Source: Chryseobacterium gleum (GTDB lineage Bacteria; Bacteroidota; Bacteroidia; Flavobacteriales_D; Crocinitomicaceae). From it: a stretch of 64,000 nucleotides of DNA. Under the pieces are notes generated by a model that was not told where the DNA came from, made no database searches, and worked only from the letters and a program-made list of their open reading frames with translations. Of this stretch, positions 53,995-62,502 are shown piece by piece. A program made the position numbers and the translations under genes. Where the stretch lies: the NCBI GenBank assembly GCA_945862165.1, contig CAMAXI010000003.1, positions 62,001-126,000 on the forward strand, read 5' to 3'. Position 1 is the stretch's first letter. Every line of letters begins with the position of its first letter.

Positions 53995-55287
53995 TTAAAA
54001 AGTTGAATATTTAATTAACAATCTTGGTTTATCAGCGCCTAACGTATTGGGGCCAATAAAATGTATTCTTTCCGCACTTAAACTAAAAAATTTCGGAGAA
54101 AATACTAATGAATTATTTAGTCTTTTACCAGTAATAACTTGCTGGATATGATCTCTTAAATCGACAACATAACCATGATACGTGGTATCTAAATACCCAC
54201 TAGTAATATATCTCAAAGTTGGATCAGATACAGAATTAGGGATAGAGACAAATATTTCACTACTTAAACGATATACGTTTGTACTCGTATAATCTACAGG
54301 TAATATCAATTTAGCAAAATGTACGATTGAATTATTTGGTAAATCTTTAATAGTAGTTAGATTTACTGTACCTCTTACGTGATTTGCTTGCGCGTAAAAA
54401 TCTTTTTGGTCCGTAAGCTGACCCAAGACTAATTTTTCTACATCTGTACCAACATAATCACACGCTACATGATTAAATCTAACCCCACTTGCGTTCAATT
54501 CAAAATAAAATTTCTTCTGAACACCGTCTAACTTATAATAAATTGTTAAAACTGGTGGATATGCAAATGACATTACTCCTCCTTCCCCGCTTTGTTGGTT
54601 TACATTCGATACCTTCACATATAAACCTTTAAAATAGGTTAGAAAAGCTTCCATCGTAGCGAAATTCGCTGGATTTTTTTTGGAATCTTCTATAAAACGA
54701 AGTGCCAAAGTACTATCCAATTTCAAACGAATGTTATCTCTTATGGTATCAATTACTTTTTTATTTAATATTTCAGGAAACTTATATCCATAGGGTTTAG
54801 GAATTAGTTTCGCAGAATCAGGCAATACTAAATTCTGTGCTTTGAATGATGTAGTAGATTTTGTATTGTATGATTTAGTCGCTATTAAATCTTCCGATAA
54901 TTCATATACTTCAAAATTTTGCTCATCCAATTTTCCATAATAATCGGAAAAGCGCATTCCCAAAACTAAAGAGTCAACCGTAATTTTTGTTAAATCCCCA
55001 AAATCTGGCTTTAAAGCAGATATTCTAGCTTGTGCATAAAAACCTGCATCGTATTTACCGAAAACTGGATCCACATAAGAACCAAGCATTAAATAAGAAG
55101 GATTGGAAGTATTAACTGTATCAACAATAATAGAGCCTACTTTCAATGAAAAAGTATCGATGCTACCGAAATCATCGCTCTTTATATTTAATAGCGAAAG
55201 TCCACCATTTGAAATCTCTTTTTTACAAGAATTCAATAGCAATACCGCAGAAAAAAGTAAAAGAAATATTCGTTTCAAAATAACCAA
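53995..55287 (-). CDS. DUF4270 lipoprotein
   Basis: 430-aa exported protein with a lipoprotein signal (FLLLFSAVLLLNSCKKE). The overall pattern, with an early SIDTFSLKVGSIIVDTV, then YLMLGSYVDPVFGKYDAGFY and a late SPKFFSLSAERIHFIGPNTL, is that of DUF4270 proteins that sit between glycogen synthase-like and glmS genes in Bacteroidota. Function is unknown; an outer-membrane surface role is likely. It lies 11 nt before glmS and 5 nt after the upstream gene. Confidence 0.85.
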   Translation of the reverse strand: MVILKRIFLLLFSAVLLLNSCKKEISNGGLSLLNIKSDDFGSIDTFSLKVGSIIVDTVNTSNPSYLMLGSYVDPVFGKYDAGFYAQARISALKPDFGDLTKITVDSLVLGMRFSDYYGKLDEQNFEVYELSEDLIATKSYNTKSTTSFKAQNLVLPDSAKLIPKPYGYKFPEILNKKVIDTIRDNIRLKLDSTLALRFIEDSKKNPANFATMEAFLTYFKGLYVKVSNVNQQSGEGGVMSFAYPPVLTIYYKLDGVQKKFYFELNASGVRFNHVACDYVGTDVEKLVLGQLTDQKDFYAQANHVRGTVNLTTIKDLPNNSIVHFAKLILPVDYTSTNVYRLSSEIFVSIPNSVSDPTLRYITSGYLDTTYHGYVVDLRDHIQQVITGKRLNNSLVFSPKFFSLSAERIHFIGPNTLGADKPRLLIKYSTF

Positions 55288-55292
55288 ACAAT

Positions 55293-56114
55293 TTATGCTA
55301 ACACCTCGTCTTCAATAACACGGTCAAAAAATTCAGACAAAGCTTTAACCTGCTGTTCTTCTGGAGAATAAGACAACTTAATACAAGCCGCTTCCTCGAA
55401 TAATTTTGCTGAATTCACATCTAATACTTCGCTTCCAACAGTTACTCCATCGGCAAATTTCAAAACCGTTTGCATTACATTGTAGTACGTTGGGTCTTTT
55501 ACACCTTCAGTTACATCTGTATCAAAACCTTCAAATGCTAATTTTTCAGAAAAACGTGCATCCCAAGGGGTTTGGAAACCATTATCATACAAACTCACTA
55601 CTACTTTTGTATCTGCAAAATGAGGGTCTTTATTGTAATTCTTTTTAATGTATAATGGCATCAAAGAAGCCATCCATCCATGACAATGAATCACATCTGG
55701 TTGCCATCCTAATTTCTTAACCGTTTCCAGTACGCCTCGACAGAAAAACATGGATCGTTCATCATTATCTGCAAATAAACTTCCGTCTTCCTCTGTAATA
55801 GTATTTTTTCTTTTAAAATACTCTTCATTATCAATAAAATACACTTGCATTCTAGCTGTAGGAATAGAAGCTACTTTAATAATTAATGGGTGATCTTTAT
55901 CATCAATAATTAAATTCATTCCAGACAAACGAATTACTTCGTGTAATTGGTGTCTACGTTCATTTATACTTCCAAACTTCGGAGTAAAAACACGAATTTC
56001 TTTACCCGCATCTTGAATACCTTGTGGTAATTTCCTTGCTGTGTGGGATAATTCTGTTTTTGGTAAAAACGGGGTGATTTCTTGTGATACAAAAAGTATT
56101 CTCTTTTTCTCCAT
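55293..56114 (-). CDS. Glycogen/starch synthase N-terminal-domain protein
   Basis: 273-aa protein matching the first Rossmann domain of GT5 starch synthases (KRILFVSQEITPFLPKTELS, then HCHGWMASLMPLYIKKNY). Full GlgA enzymes are about 470-500 aa with a second domain that binds ADP-glucose, which is missing here. So catalysis of glycogen synthesis is doubtful, although this short form is the usual one in this gene context. It begins a three-gene run and is divergent from panC. Confidence 0.85.
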   Translation of the reverse strand: MEKKRILFVSQEITPFLPKTELSHTARKLPQGIQDAGKEIRVFTPKFGSINERRHQLHEVIRLSGMNLIIDDKDHPLIIKVASIPTARMQVYFIDNEEYFKRKNTITEEDGSLFADNDERSMFFCRGVLETVKKLGWQPDVIHCHGWMASLMPLYIKKNYNKDPHFADTKVVVSLYDNGFQTPWDARFSEKLAFEGFDTDVTEGVKDPTYYNVMQTVLKFADGVTVGSEVLDVNSAKLFEEAACIKLSYSPEEQQVKALSEFFDRVIEDEVLA

Positions 56115-56179
56115 AGGAAGTATAAATATATATAGTATGCAAAATTACAAAAAAAATACCAAATCTTATTAAAAAAGAA

Positions 56180-56187
56180 TAGTTTTG
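56180..56187 (+). promoter_or_regulatory. -7 promoter element of panC
   Basis: TAGTTTTG matches TAnnTTTG and ends 27 nt before the GTG start. On the other strand TAATTTTG (56147-56140) is a matching element for the glycogen synthase-like gene. Confidence 0.55.
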
Positions 56188-56214
56188 TCCTTGACTAACA
56201 CTAACTAACACAAT

Positions 56215-57057
56215 GTGATTATAGCATACTCACTCGCAGAATTACAAACTGCTTTGAAAAACCAAGTAAGTTCGGAAAATATCGTCGGACTAGTCCCTAC
56301 TATGGGAGCCTTACATGAAGGACATGCATCTCTTGTTAGAACAGCTAAAAAAACTAGCAATTTTGTGATTGTTACCATTTTTGTTAATCCTACACAATTC
56401 AATAATACAGAGGATTTAAGCAATTACCCTAAAACCGAAGAAAAAGACATCGCATTATTAAAAATGTTAGATTGTGATTTAGTTTTTTTTCCGAGAATTA
56501 GCGATGTCTATCCAGATGATTACAATTTTCCGGGAATTAACCTTGGATTTTTAGACCAAACCATGGAAGGTGAGTTACGACCTGGACATTTTCAAGGAGT
56601 TTGTCAAGTAGTTTATCGACTTTTCCAACTTACAAAACCTAATAAAGCGTATTTTGGACTTAAAGACTTTCAACAAGTTTCTGTGATTCGATTTATGGTC
56701 AACCACTTTCAGTTACCAATCGAAATAACTCCCTGTGAAACTAGTAGAAACGAGGAAGGACTTGCTTTAAGTAGTAGAAATTTACGCCTATCCGAAGAAC
56801 AAAAAAATGAGGCTTTAGTTTTATACAAAACATTATCGGAAGCAAAGTTAAACACCTCCAAATTCAATCCTTCTCAAATTAAATCGATAGCAGAAGAATC
56901 CATCCAAAAAAGCGCCCTTCGACTAGAATACGTTGAGATTGTAGACCCTATCACCCTTGAAAATCTTACAAATGAATGGTGTGCTAATGCGCGTATGTGT
57001 ATTGTAGCATATGCTGGTGAAGTTCGGCTGATTGACAACATGGAAATCCGAGAATAA
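56215..57057 (+). CDS. panC: Pantothenate synthetase
   Basis: 280-aa ligase joining pantoate and beta-alanine. Motifs VPTMGALHEGHASLV (ATP-binding), FVNPTQFNN, GLKDFQQ and LSSRNLRLS are all present. The start is GTG at 56215: the ATG two bases earlier (56213) is followed at once by TGA in its frame. It is followed by panD after 61 nt, so vitamin B5 precursors are made here together. Confidence 0.95.
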   Translation: MIIAYSLAELQTALKNQVSSENIVGLVPTMGALHEGHASLVRTAKKTSNFVIVTIFVNPTQFNNTEDLSNYPKTEEKDIALLKMLDCDLVFFPRISDVYPDDYNFPGINLGFLDQTMEGELRPGHFQGVCQVVYRLFQLTKPNKAYFGLKDFQQVSVIRFMVNHFQLPIEITPCETSRNEEGLALSSRNLRLSEEQKNEALVLYKTLSEAKLNTSKFNPSQIKSIAEESIQKSALRLEYVEIVDPITLENLTNEWCANARMCIVAYAGEVRLIDNMEIRE

Positions 57058-57091
57058 TTTTCGTTTTATGATTATCTCCTAGTATTTATTG

Positions 57092-57099
57092 TAAATTTG
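57092..57099 (+). promoter_or_regulatory. -7 promoter element of panD
   Basis: TAAATTTG, ending 19 nt before the panD ATG. It suggests panD also has its own promoter. Confidence 0.55.
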
Positions 57100-57118
57100 C
57101 GTCGCAATAGAAAAAATT

Positions 57119-57469
57119 ATGTTGATTGAAGTTGTAAAATCCAAAATACACCGAGTACGCGTTACCCAAGCTGATTTAAATTATATCGGAAGTATTACTA
57201 TTGATGAAGCCTTAATGGATGCATCCAATATTATTGAAGGGGAAAAAGTCCAGATTGTAAATATAAATAATGGAGAACGTTTCGAAACCTACGTTATTAA
57301 AGGAGATGCTAACAGCGGAACTATCTGTTTGAATGGACCAGCTGCTCGAAGAGTTGCTGTAAATGACCCTATTATAATCATCGGCTATGGGTATATGGAT
57401 TTTGAAGAAGCAAAGAAATTCAAACCATCTTTAGTTTTTCCAAACGAACAAACGAACTTGATCGTTTAA
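57119..57469 (+). CDS. panD: Aspartate 1-decarboxylase
   Basis: 116-aa pyruvoyl-dependent enzyme making beta-alanine. The self-cleavage site is G24-S25 in YIGSITID, where Ser25 becomes the pyruvoyl group. Further matches are [17 protein letters not shown] and NGPAARR. Length is that of bacterial proenzymes. It lies after panC and 4 nt before the flippase-like gene. Confidence 0.96.
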   Translation: MLIEVVKSKIHRVRVTQADLNYIGSITIDEALMDASNIIEGEKVQIVNINNGERFETYVIKGDANSGTICLNGPAARRVAVNDPIIIIGYGYMDFEEAKKFKPSLVFPNEQTNLIV

Positions 57470-57473
57470 TCGC

Positions 57474-58496
57474 ATGAAATCGATTCTACTCAAAATTTTA
57501 AAAACCGTTTTACCGCTTGCTTTTGGATGCTATGTTATGTATAGCATTTTTGCTAAAATGGGAAAAACGGAAAAAGAAATTTTTTATCAAGCGATCGACA
57601 AAGCAGATTACAAATGGATTATACTTTCTATGCTACTTTCTATTCTTGCTTTTGCTTCCCGCGCTTACCGTTGGAAATATATGCTTGAACCAATTGGATA
57701 TAAAACATCCTTCTGGAATCGATACCATTCCTTGATGATTGGTTATATTATCAACCTAACAATTCCGCGCGCAGGAGAAGCTTCTCGTTCCGCAATGCTC
57801 TATCGTTCTGAAGGAGTACCATTTACAAAATCATTCGGAACTATCATTGCTGAAAGAGCTGTGGATTTTGTCATGCTATTGATTGTTGCTGGACTTACAG
57901 CACTTCTTGGAATGGAAAACTTCTTCAATATATTTCATGAGATATCCGTGAAATTTGGAGGCAAACCCAATACGGACCCAAATGCTTTCCCATGGAAAAT
58001 TGTTATTTATAGCTTAATTGCTATCGGATTTATCGGCTTATTAATCTTAATGAAATTCAAACCTATTTTACGCAATAAAGTAATCGGTTTTATTAAGGAT
58101 ATATTTGAAGGACTACTATCAATTTTTAAGACAAAAAACCCTTCCGGCTATCTGTTACATACGCTTTTTATTTGGGTGTCTTACATTGGATATTTTGGGA
58201 TTGCATTTTTTGCATTAGAAGAAACTAAAGACTTTCCATTTAGTGGAATTTTATTAGGTTTTATTGCTGGTTCTTTAGGTATTATTTTCACGAATGGTGG
58301 ACTTGGAGTTTTTCCATTATTAATCGCGATGGTTGTCAATCTTATTCTACACGACAAAATCCCAAATGCGCTTGCCATCGGAAATGCTTTAGGTATGATT
58401 ATCTGGGCTTCACAAACAATACTTTTAGTCATTCTAGGACTACTTTCTTTTATTTTTCTACCTAAAAACTTCACCAAAGAAAATGTCAAAAATTGA
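57474..58496 (+). CDS. UPF0104/flippase-like integral membrane protein
   Basis: 340-aa protein with about eight to nine helices. It matches the lysylphosphatidylglycerol synthase transmembrane-region family: AFASRAYRWKYML, NLTIPRAGEASRSAMLYRSE and the GTIIAERAVDFVML segment. Such proteins may flip lipids or polyprenyl-linked sugars; in this phylum the substrate is unknown. It starts 4 nt after panD and overlaps rfaE2 by 14 nt. Confidence 0.85.
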   Translation: MKSILLKILKTVLPLAFGCYVMYSIFAKMGKTEKEIFYQAIDKADYKWIILSMLLSILAFASRAYRWKYMLEPIGYKTSFWNRYHSLMIGYIINLTIPRAGEASRSAMLYRSEGVPFTKSFGTIIAERAVDFVMLLIVAGLTALLGMENFFNIFHEISVKFGGKPNTDPNAFPWKIVIYSLIAIGFIGLLILMKFKPILRNKVIGFIKDIFEGLLSIFKTKNPSGYLLHTLFIWVSYIGYFGIAFFALEETKDFPFSGILLGFIAGSLGIIFTNGGLGVFPLLIAMVVNLILHDKIPNALAIGNALGMIIWASQTILLVILGLLSFIFLPKNFTKENVKN

Positions 58497-59001
58497 TTTT
58501 TTGAAATCCCGCATAGTTACTCTTGAAGAGGCGCAACGTAAAATTGGTATTTGGAGAATAAAAGATGAAACCATCGTTTTTACAAATGGGTGTTTTGACA
58601 TCCTGCATAAAGGACATGTCACTTACCTTGCAAAAGCAGCAGATCTAGGAAATCGATTAATTGTAGGTGTAAATTCAGACGCATCGGTAAAGAGACAAGG
58701 TAAAGGCGATGAACGGCCAATAAATCCTGAAGATGCGCGTCAAACACTTTTAGCAGCTTTGACTTTTGTAGATCTTGTTGTTCTATTTGACGGAAATACG
58801 CCGGAAGAATTGATTCATCTTCTTGTTCCAGATATACTTGTTAAAGGCGCAGATTATGACCCAAATGAGAAGGATAAAAATTCCAAAAAATACATTGTTG
58901 GTTCAGAACTTGTACTTGCTCATGGTGGCAAAGTTTCTGTAATCGATTTAGAAGAAGGTTTTTCTACGACTGGTATTGTGAAGAAGTTAAGGAATAATTA
59001 G
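58483..59001 (+). CDS. rfaE2: D-glycero-beta-D-manno-heptose 1-phosphate adenylyltransferase
   Basis: 172-aa nucleotidyltransferase of LPS heptose synthesis, equal to the C-terminal half of HldE. The nucleotide motif FTNGCFDILHKGH places H42-x-G-H45, and GVNSDASVKRQGKG and the GLLSTTGIV-like C-terminus (EGFSTTGIVKKL) follow. The kinase half is not in the window. It overlaps the preceding membrane protein by 14 nt, so it ends the panD transcript. Confidence 0.92.
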   Translation: MSKIDFLKSRIVTLEEAQRKIGIWRIKDETIVFTNGCFDILHKGHVTYLAKAADLGNRLIVGVNSDASVKRQGKGDERPINPEDARQTLLAALTFVDLVVLFDGNTPEELIHLLVPDILVKGADYDPNEKDKNSKKYIVGSELVLAHGGKVSVIDLEEGFSTTGIVKKLRNN

Positions 59002-59056
59002 AGAAAGTCCAAAGTAGAAAGTTTAAAAGGGCATCAAACTTTATAACTCGTAACTT

Positions 59057-59085
59057 TTGACTATTAACTCTTTTTATTATATTTG
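59057..59085 (+). promoter_or_regulatory. Full -33/-7 promoter upstream of the 34-aa ORF
   Basis: TTG at 59057-59059 and TATATTTG at 59078-59085 are 18 nt apart. This is the best two-part match to the Bacteroidota promoter in the window. Confidence 0.65.
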
Positions 59086-59102
59086 TAAAAAAAATAAAAG
59101 TT

Positions 59103-59207
59103 ATGTCAAATCCTGATAATTTTTTCGACAAAGAAACGCAAGCAGTTGGATTTATTTACACAATCGTTGTTTTAGGTGTTTTAGCATCTATTTTCATCTG
59201 GGGATAA
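59103..59207 (+). CDS. 34-aa single-span membrane protein
   Basis: ATG at 59103 opens a 34-codon frame: MSNPDNFFDKETQAVGFIYT, then IVVLGVLASIFIWG and TAA. The C-terminal 19 residues form one membrane helix, and the N-terminus is polar. It lies 17 nt after a complete promoter and 35 nt before the GH3 gene. I recognise no named family, but promoter quality and topology support a real gene. Confidence 0.6.
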   Translation: MSNPDNFFDKETQAVGFIYTIVVLGVLASIFIWG

Positions 59208-59242
59208 TCCACACTTCTTTGTTTAATTAACGTACTTCTTGT

Positions 59243-60757
59243 ATGCCTTTTAATGCTTTATTCTCATGGGTAATCAAAAAAAGGGTACATCAAATCGATT
59301 TATTTCGAAAATTCCCACTGGAAGTTCAAGAAGAACTTTTCTTTCGAATGCTTAAAAGCGCTTCGATTACTTCATTTGGAAAAAAGTATCATTTCAATCA
59401 TATTTCCGATTATACATCATTTAAAAAAACGGTTCCCTTACAAACCTATGAGGAATTAAAACCGGATGTTGACAAACTAATAGCTGGTGAAAAGCATTTA
59501 TTATGGCCTGGCACTACTAGTTGGTTCGCAAAGTCTTCTGGAACAACTTCCGATAGAAGTAAATTCATTCCAGTTACCAAAGAATCCTTGTTTGACTGCC
59601 ATTATAAAGGAGGAAAAGATTTATTAGCGCTTTATTACACAAACTATCCCAACCGAAAACTATACAATGCTAAACACCTCATCATTGGTGGAAGCGCCAA
59701 AATTAATCCGATTGGAATAAACTCTTATTTAGGGGATTTATCCGCCATCATTGTTAAAAATCTGCCTTGGTGGGCCGAAATTCGTAGAACCCCATCCCGT
59801 GAAATAGCACTGATGGATGATTGGGAGAAGAAATTGGACAAAATGGCAAAACAAACCATCAAGGAAGATGTGTGTATCATTGCTGGAGTACCGAGCTGGA
59901 CATTAGTATTATGTAATCGCATCCTAGAAATTACCGGAAAGAAGAACCTAAAAGAAGTATGGCCAAACTTGGAACTATTCATGCATGGCGGAGTAAGTTT
60001 TCAACCATATAAAAAAGAATTTGAACGCCTTATTCCAGATCCTTCGATGCATTACATTGAAACGTATAATGCTTCTGAAGGTTTTTTTGGCATCCAAGAT
60101 AAACCTGAAAGTGACGATTTGTTACTTATGTTGGATTACGGAATTTTCTATGAATTTATCCCGATGTCATCTTTTGAAGGTATTGACAGTAAAAATGTTA
60201 TTTCACTTACAGATGTTGTGCTCAATACCAATTATGCCATTGTAATTTCAACCAATGGTGGTTTATGGAGATATATTTTGGGAGACACGATTTCATTCAC
60301 TTCCCTCCTACCTTACAAATTTAAAATCACTGGGCGAACGCAAAGTTTCATCAACTGTTTTGGAGAAGAGGTTATCGTAGATAATGCTGAAAAGGCTATT
60401 GCTTTCGCCTGTAAAGAGACGGGGGCTATTTTGAAAGAATATACAGTAGGACCAAAATTCATGGAGAATCAATCCAAAGGCGGGCATGAATGGATGATTG
60501 AATTTGTAAAAGCACCAATTCAACTTGATCAATTTACACTGTTATTAGACAAACAACTTCGGGAAATAAATTCAGACTATGATGCGAAACGCACAAAAGA
60601 TTTAGCTTTGGAATTACCCGTTACACACATTGCACCTATCGGAACCTTTGACAAATGGTTACAAGGCAAAGGAAAATTGGGAGGACAAAACAAAGTGCCA
60701 AGATTGAGTAACGATCGAAAAATATTGGAGGAGTTAACAATAATTGTAAATGCTTAA
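59243..60757 (+). CDS. GH3 family acyl-adenylating enzyme
   Basis: 504-aa member of the GH3/ANL-like family known in plants for conjugating amino acids to hormones; bacterial members are of unknown substrate. ATP-binding motif SSGTTSDRSKFIPVT, YNASEGFFGIQ and the YRFxxGD-like stretch WRYILGDTI are present. Length is that of bacterial GH3 proteins. The next gene begins 2 nt after its stop. Confidence 0.88.
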   Translation: MPFNALFSWVIKKRVHQIDLFRKFPLEVQEELFFRMLKSASITSFGKKYHFNHISDYTSFKKTVPLQTYEELKPDVDKLIAGEKHLLWPGTTSWFAKSSGTTSDRSKFIPVTKESLFDCHYKGGKDLLALYYTNYPNRKLYNAKHLIIGGSAKINPIGINSYLGDLSAIIVKNLPWWAEIRRTPSREIALMDDWEKKLDKMAKQTIKEDVCIIAGVPSWTLVLCNRILEITGKKNLKEVWPNLELFMHGGVSFQPYKKEFERLIPDPSMHYIETYNASEGFFGIQDKPESDDLLLMLDYGIFYEFIPMSSFEGIDSKNVISLTDVVLNTNYAIVISTNGGLWRYILGDTISFTSLLPYKFKITGRTQSFINCFGEEVIVDNAEKAIAFACKETGAILKEYTVGPKFMENQSKGGHEWMIEFVKAPIQLDQFTLLLDKQLREINSDYDAKRTKDLALELPVTHIAPIGTFDKWLQGKGKLGGQNKVPRLSNDRKILEELTIIVNA

Positions 60758-60759
60758 TC

Positions 60760-61569
60760 ATGAATAAACTAACGATCCTTCTAATTGTAAACTCTTTATT
60801 TGTAAATTTCTTTAGCTTTTCGCAAGACTCAACGCAATTTATTCTTCATTCTTCTCTCGAAACACATAATTCCATTTGGGATGTGGACGAGCTTGGAAAT
60901 ACAATTGTAGTTGAAGCAAACGAAATAAAAAAATACGATCTCAAAGGAAATTTACTTTTTACCCAAAGTATTAAATCTGTTGGGAAAATAACGAAATTAG
61001 ACGCCCGAAATCCGATGAAAATTTTATTTTTTTCGGAAGATCAACAGTTGGTTGGAGTGCTGGATAATAGCTTAACATTCCAGGGAGAAAATTTTGATTT
61101 AAGCACATTTGGCTTAAGCTATGTACAAGCATTTTCCGCTTCGTTTCAAAGCAATAAATTTTGGGTGTACGACCAAGATAATTCTAAATTAGAATTACTC
61201 TCCACTAACAAGCAACAAAGCGTAAAAATTGAAAATCTGAAAAGTCTACTCGGTTTTAATGAAGTATTTCAATTAATCGAGGAAGGTAACTTCTTGTACT
61301 TATTTGATAAAACTAAAGGAGTATATAAACTGGATAATTACGGAAATTTAATAGACTTTATTCCAACACAATCAGGAATTTATATAAGCGTTGAGAAAAA
61401 TGTAGTATATGTATTAAGTAAAAACAAAATTAGTGCTTTTAGCGAAAAGGAAATCGAACCAATGGAACTTTCTTTACCTCGTGCGGACATACTTCAATTT
61501 AAAAAACAGGGTGCGTATTTCTATTTTCTAGAAAAAAATAAACTTTCAAAATTTTCTTTTAATAAATAA
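60760..61569 (+). CDS. Exported hypothetical protein, propeller-like repeats
   Basis: 269-aa protein with a signal peptide (MNKLTILLIVNSLFVNFFSFSQ). The body has repeating short beta units with NxxG and GNL turns (YDLKGNLLFTQ, LDNYGNLIDFIP), which suggests a beta-propeller. No catalytic residue stands out. It is translationally close to the GH3 gene (2-nt gap), so they probably form one transcript. Confidence 0.7.
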   Translation: MNKLTILLIVNSLFVNFFSFSQDSTQFILHSSLETHNSIWDVDELGNTIVVEANEIKKYDLKGNLLFTQSIKSVGKITKLDARNPMKILFFSEDQQLVGVLDNSLTFQGENFDLSTFGLSYVQAFSASFQSNKFWVYDQDNSKLELLSTNKQQSVKIENLKSLLGFNEVFQLIEEGNFLYLFDKTKGVYKLDNYGNLIDFIPTQSGIYISVEKNVVYVLSKNKISAFSEKEIEPMELSLPRADILQFKKQGAYFYFLEKNKLSKFSFNK

Positions 61570-61590
61570 AAAAGAACACGTTAGATTTCC

Positions 61591-61598
61591 TATATTTG
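61591..61598 (+). promoter_or_regulatory. -7 promoter element of the deoxynucleoside kinase
   Basis: TATATTTG ending 29 nt before the ATG at 61628. Confidence 0.6.
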
Positions 61599-61627
61599 AA
61601 GTTCGTAGAATTTTAAAATCATAAAAA

Positions 61628-62242
61628 ATGCATATAGCAGTAGCAGGAAATATTGGAGCAGGTAAAACGACTTTGACACAAATGTTAGCCAAACATTATG
61701 GTTGGGAAACACATTTCGAAGATGTAGAGCAAAATCCGTATTTAAATGATTTCTACGAAGATATGCAACGCTGGTCGTTCAACTTACAGATATATTACCT
61801 AAATAGTCGTTTCACGCAAATTCAGGAAATTAAGCAAACAAATGCGATGGTGATTCAAGACCGAACAATCTATGAAGACGCGTTCATTTTTGCACCAAAC
61901 TTGCATTCTATGGGCTTAATGACAACGCGTGATTTTGAGAATTATTTCTCTTTATTTAACCTTGTTGAGTCTTTTGTTTCTGCCCCTGATTTATTGATTT
62001 ATTTACGTGCAAGTGTTCCAACCTTGGTTCACCAAATTCAATTACGTGGAAGAGATTACGAAGAAAGTATTCGTATTGATTACCTGAAGCGTTTGAACGA
62101 ACGTTATGAAGCGTGGATTTCTACGTACGACAAAGGGAAGTTATTAATCATTGATATTGACAATAACCGTTTCCCAGAAAACCAAGAGGACTTAGGGAAG
62201 ATAATCAATGCGATTGATGCTGAAATCAATGGGTTGTTTTAG
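61628..62242 (+). CDS. Deoxynucleoside kinase
   Basis: 204-aa kinase of the dCK/dGK type, salvaging deoxynucleosides. The P-loop GNIGAGKTT is at residues 7-15, followed by YLNDFYEDMQRWSFNLQIYY, the DRTIYEDA motif and a lid region with RGRDYEESI. Length and motifs match the Bacteroidota and Gram-positive Dnk family. It has its own promoter and terminator. Confidence 0.92.
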   Translation: MHIAVAGNIGAGKTTLTQMLAKHYGWETHFEDVEQNPYLNDFYEDMQRWSFNLQIYYLNSRFTQIQEIKQTNAMVIQDRTIYEDAFIFAPNLHSMGLMTTRDFENYFSLFNLVESFVSAPDLLIYLRASVPTLVHQIQLRGRDYEESIRIDYLKRLNERYEAWISTYDKGKLLIIDIDNNRFPENQEDLGKIINAIDAEINGLF

Positions 62243-62263
62243 TTAGAAAGATACTATATTTAT

Positions 62264-62293
62264 AAAGCCAGGATATTTGTTCTGGCTTTTTTT
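62264..62293 (+). terminator. Intrinsic terminator after the deoxynucleoside kinase
   Basis: AAAGCCAG pairs with CTGGCTTT across a 10-nt loop, followed by T residues. Confidence 0.8.
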
Positions 62294-62328
62294 ATATATT
62301 TCAAAATGAGATAAATGAAAATGAAAAT

Positions 62329-62478
62329 TTATTCTATTTCCAGCTTTTTATTCGCTATCTGATTCATCAAACGAATACGCGCTTTATTTGCTTCCTTCTG
62401 ACTTTGCTTTTTATTCTTTTTTTGATCCAACAACTTGGAATGGAGTTTTTTGTTTTCTGTATTCTTTTGCTTTGCCAT
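62329..62478 (-). CDS. 49-aa Lys/Gln-rich small protein
   Basis: The frame opens at the ATG at 62478, 24 nt after the thiL stop on the same strand, and reads MAKQKNTENKKLHSKLLDQK and onwards to a TAA at 62329. It is very basic and helical (KANKARIRLMNQIANKKLEIE-like, with no long hydrophobic run). It could be a small nucleic-acid-binding protein cotranscribed with thiL. No family is recognised; a chance frame in A-rich DNA remains possible. Confidence 0.42.
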   Translation of the reverse strand: MAKQKNTENKKLHSKLLDQKKNKKQSQKEANKARIRLMNQIANKKLEIE

Positions 62479-62502
62479 TTAACAAGATTAAACTATTATC
62501 GA

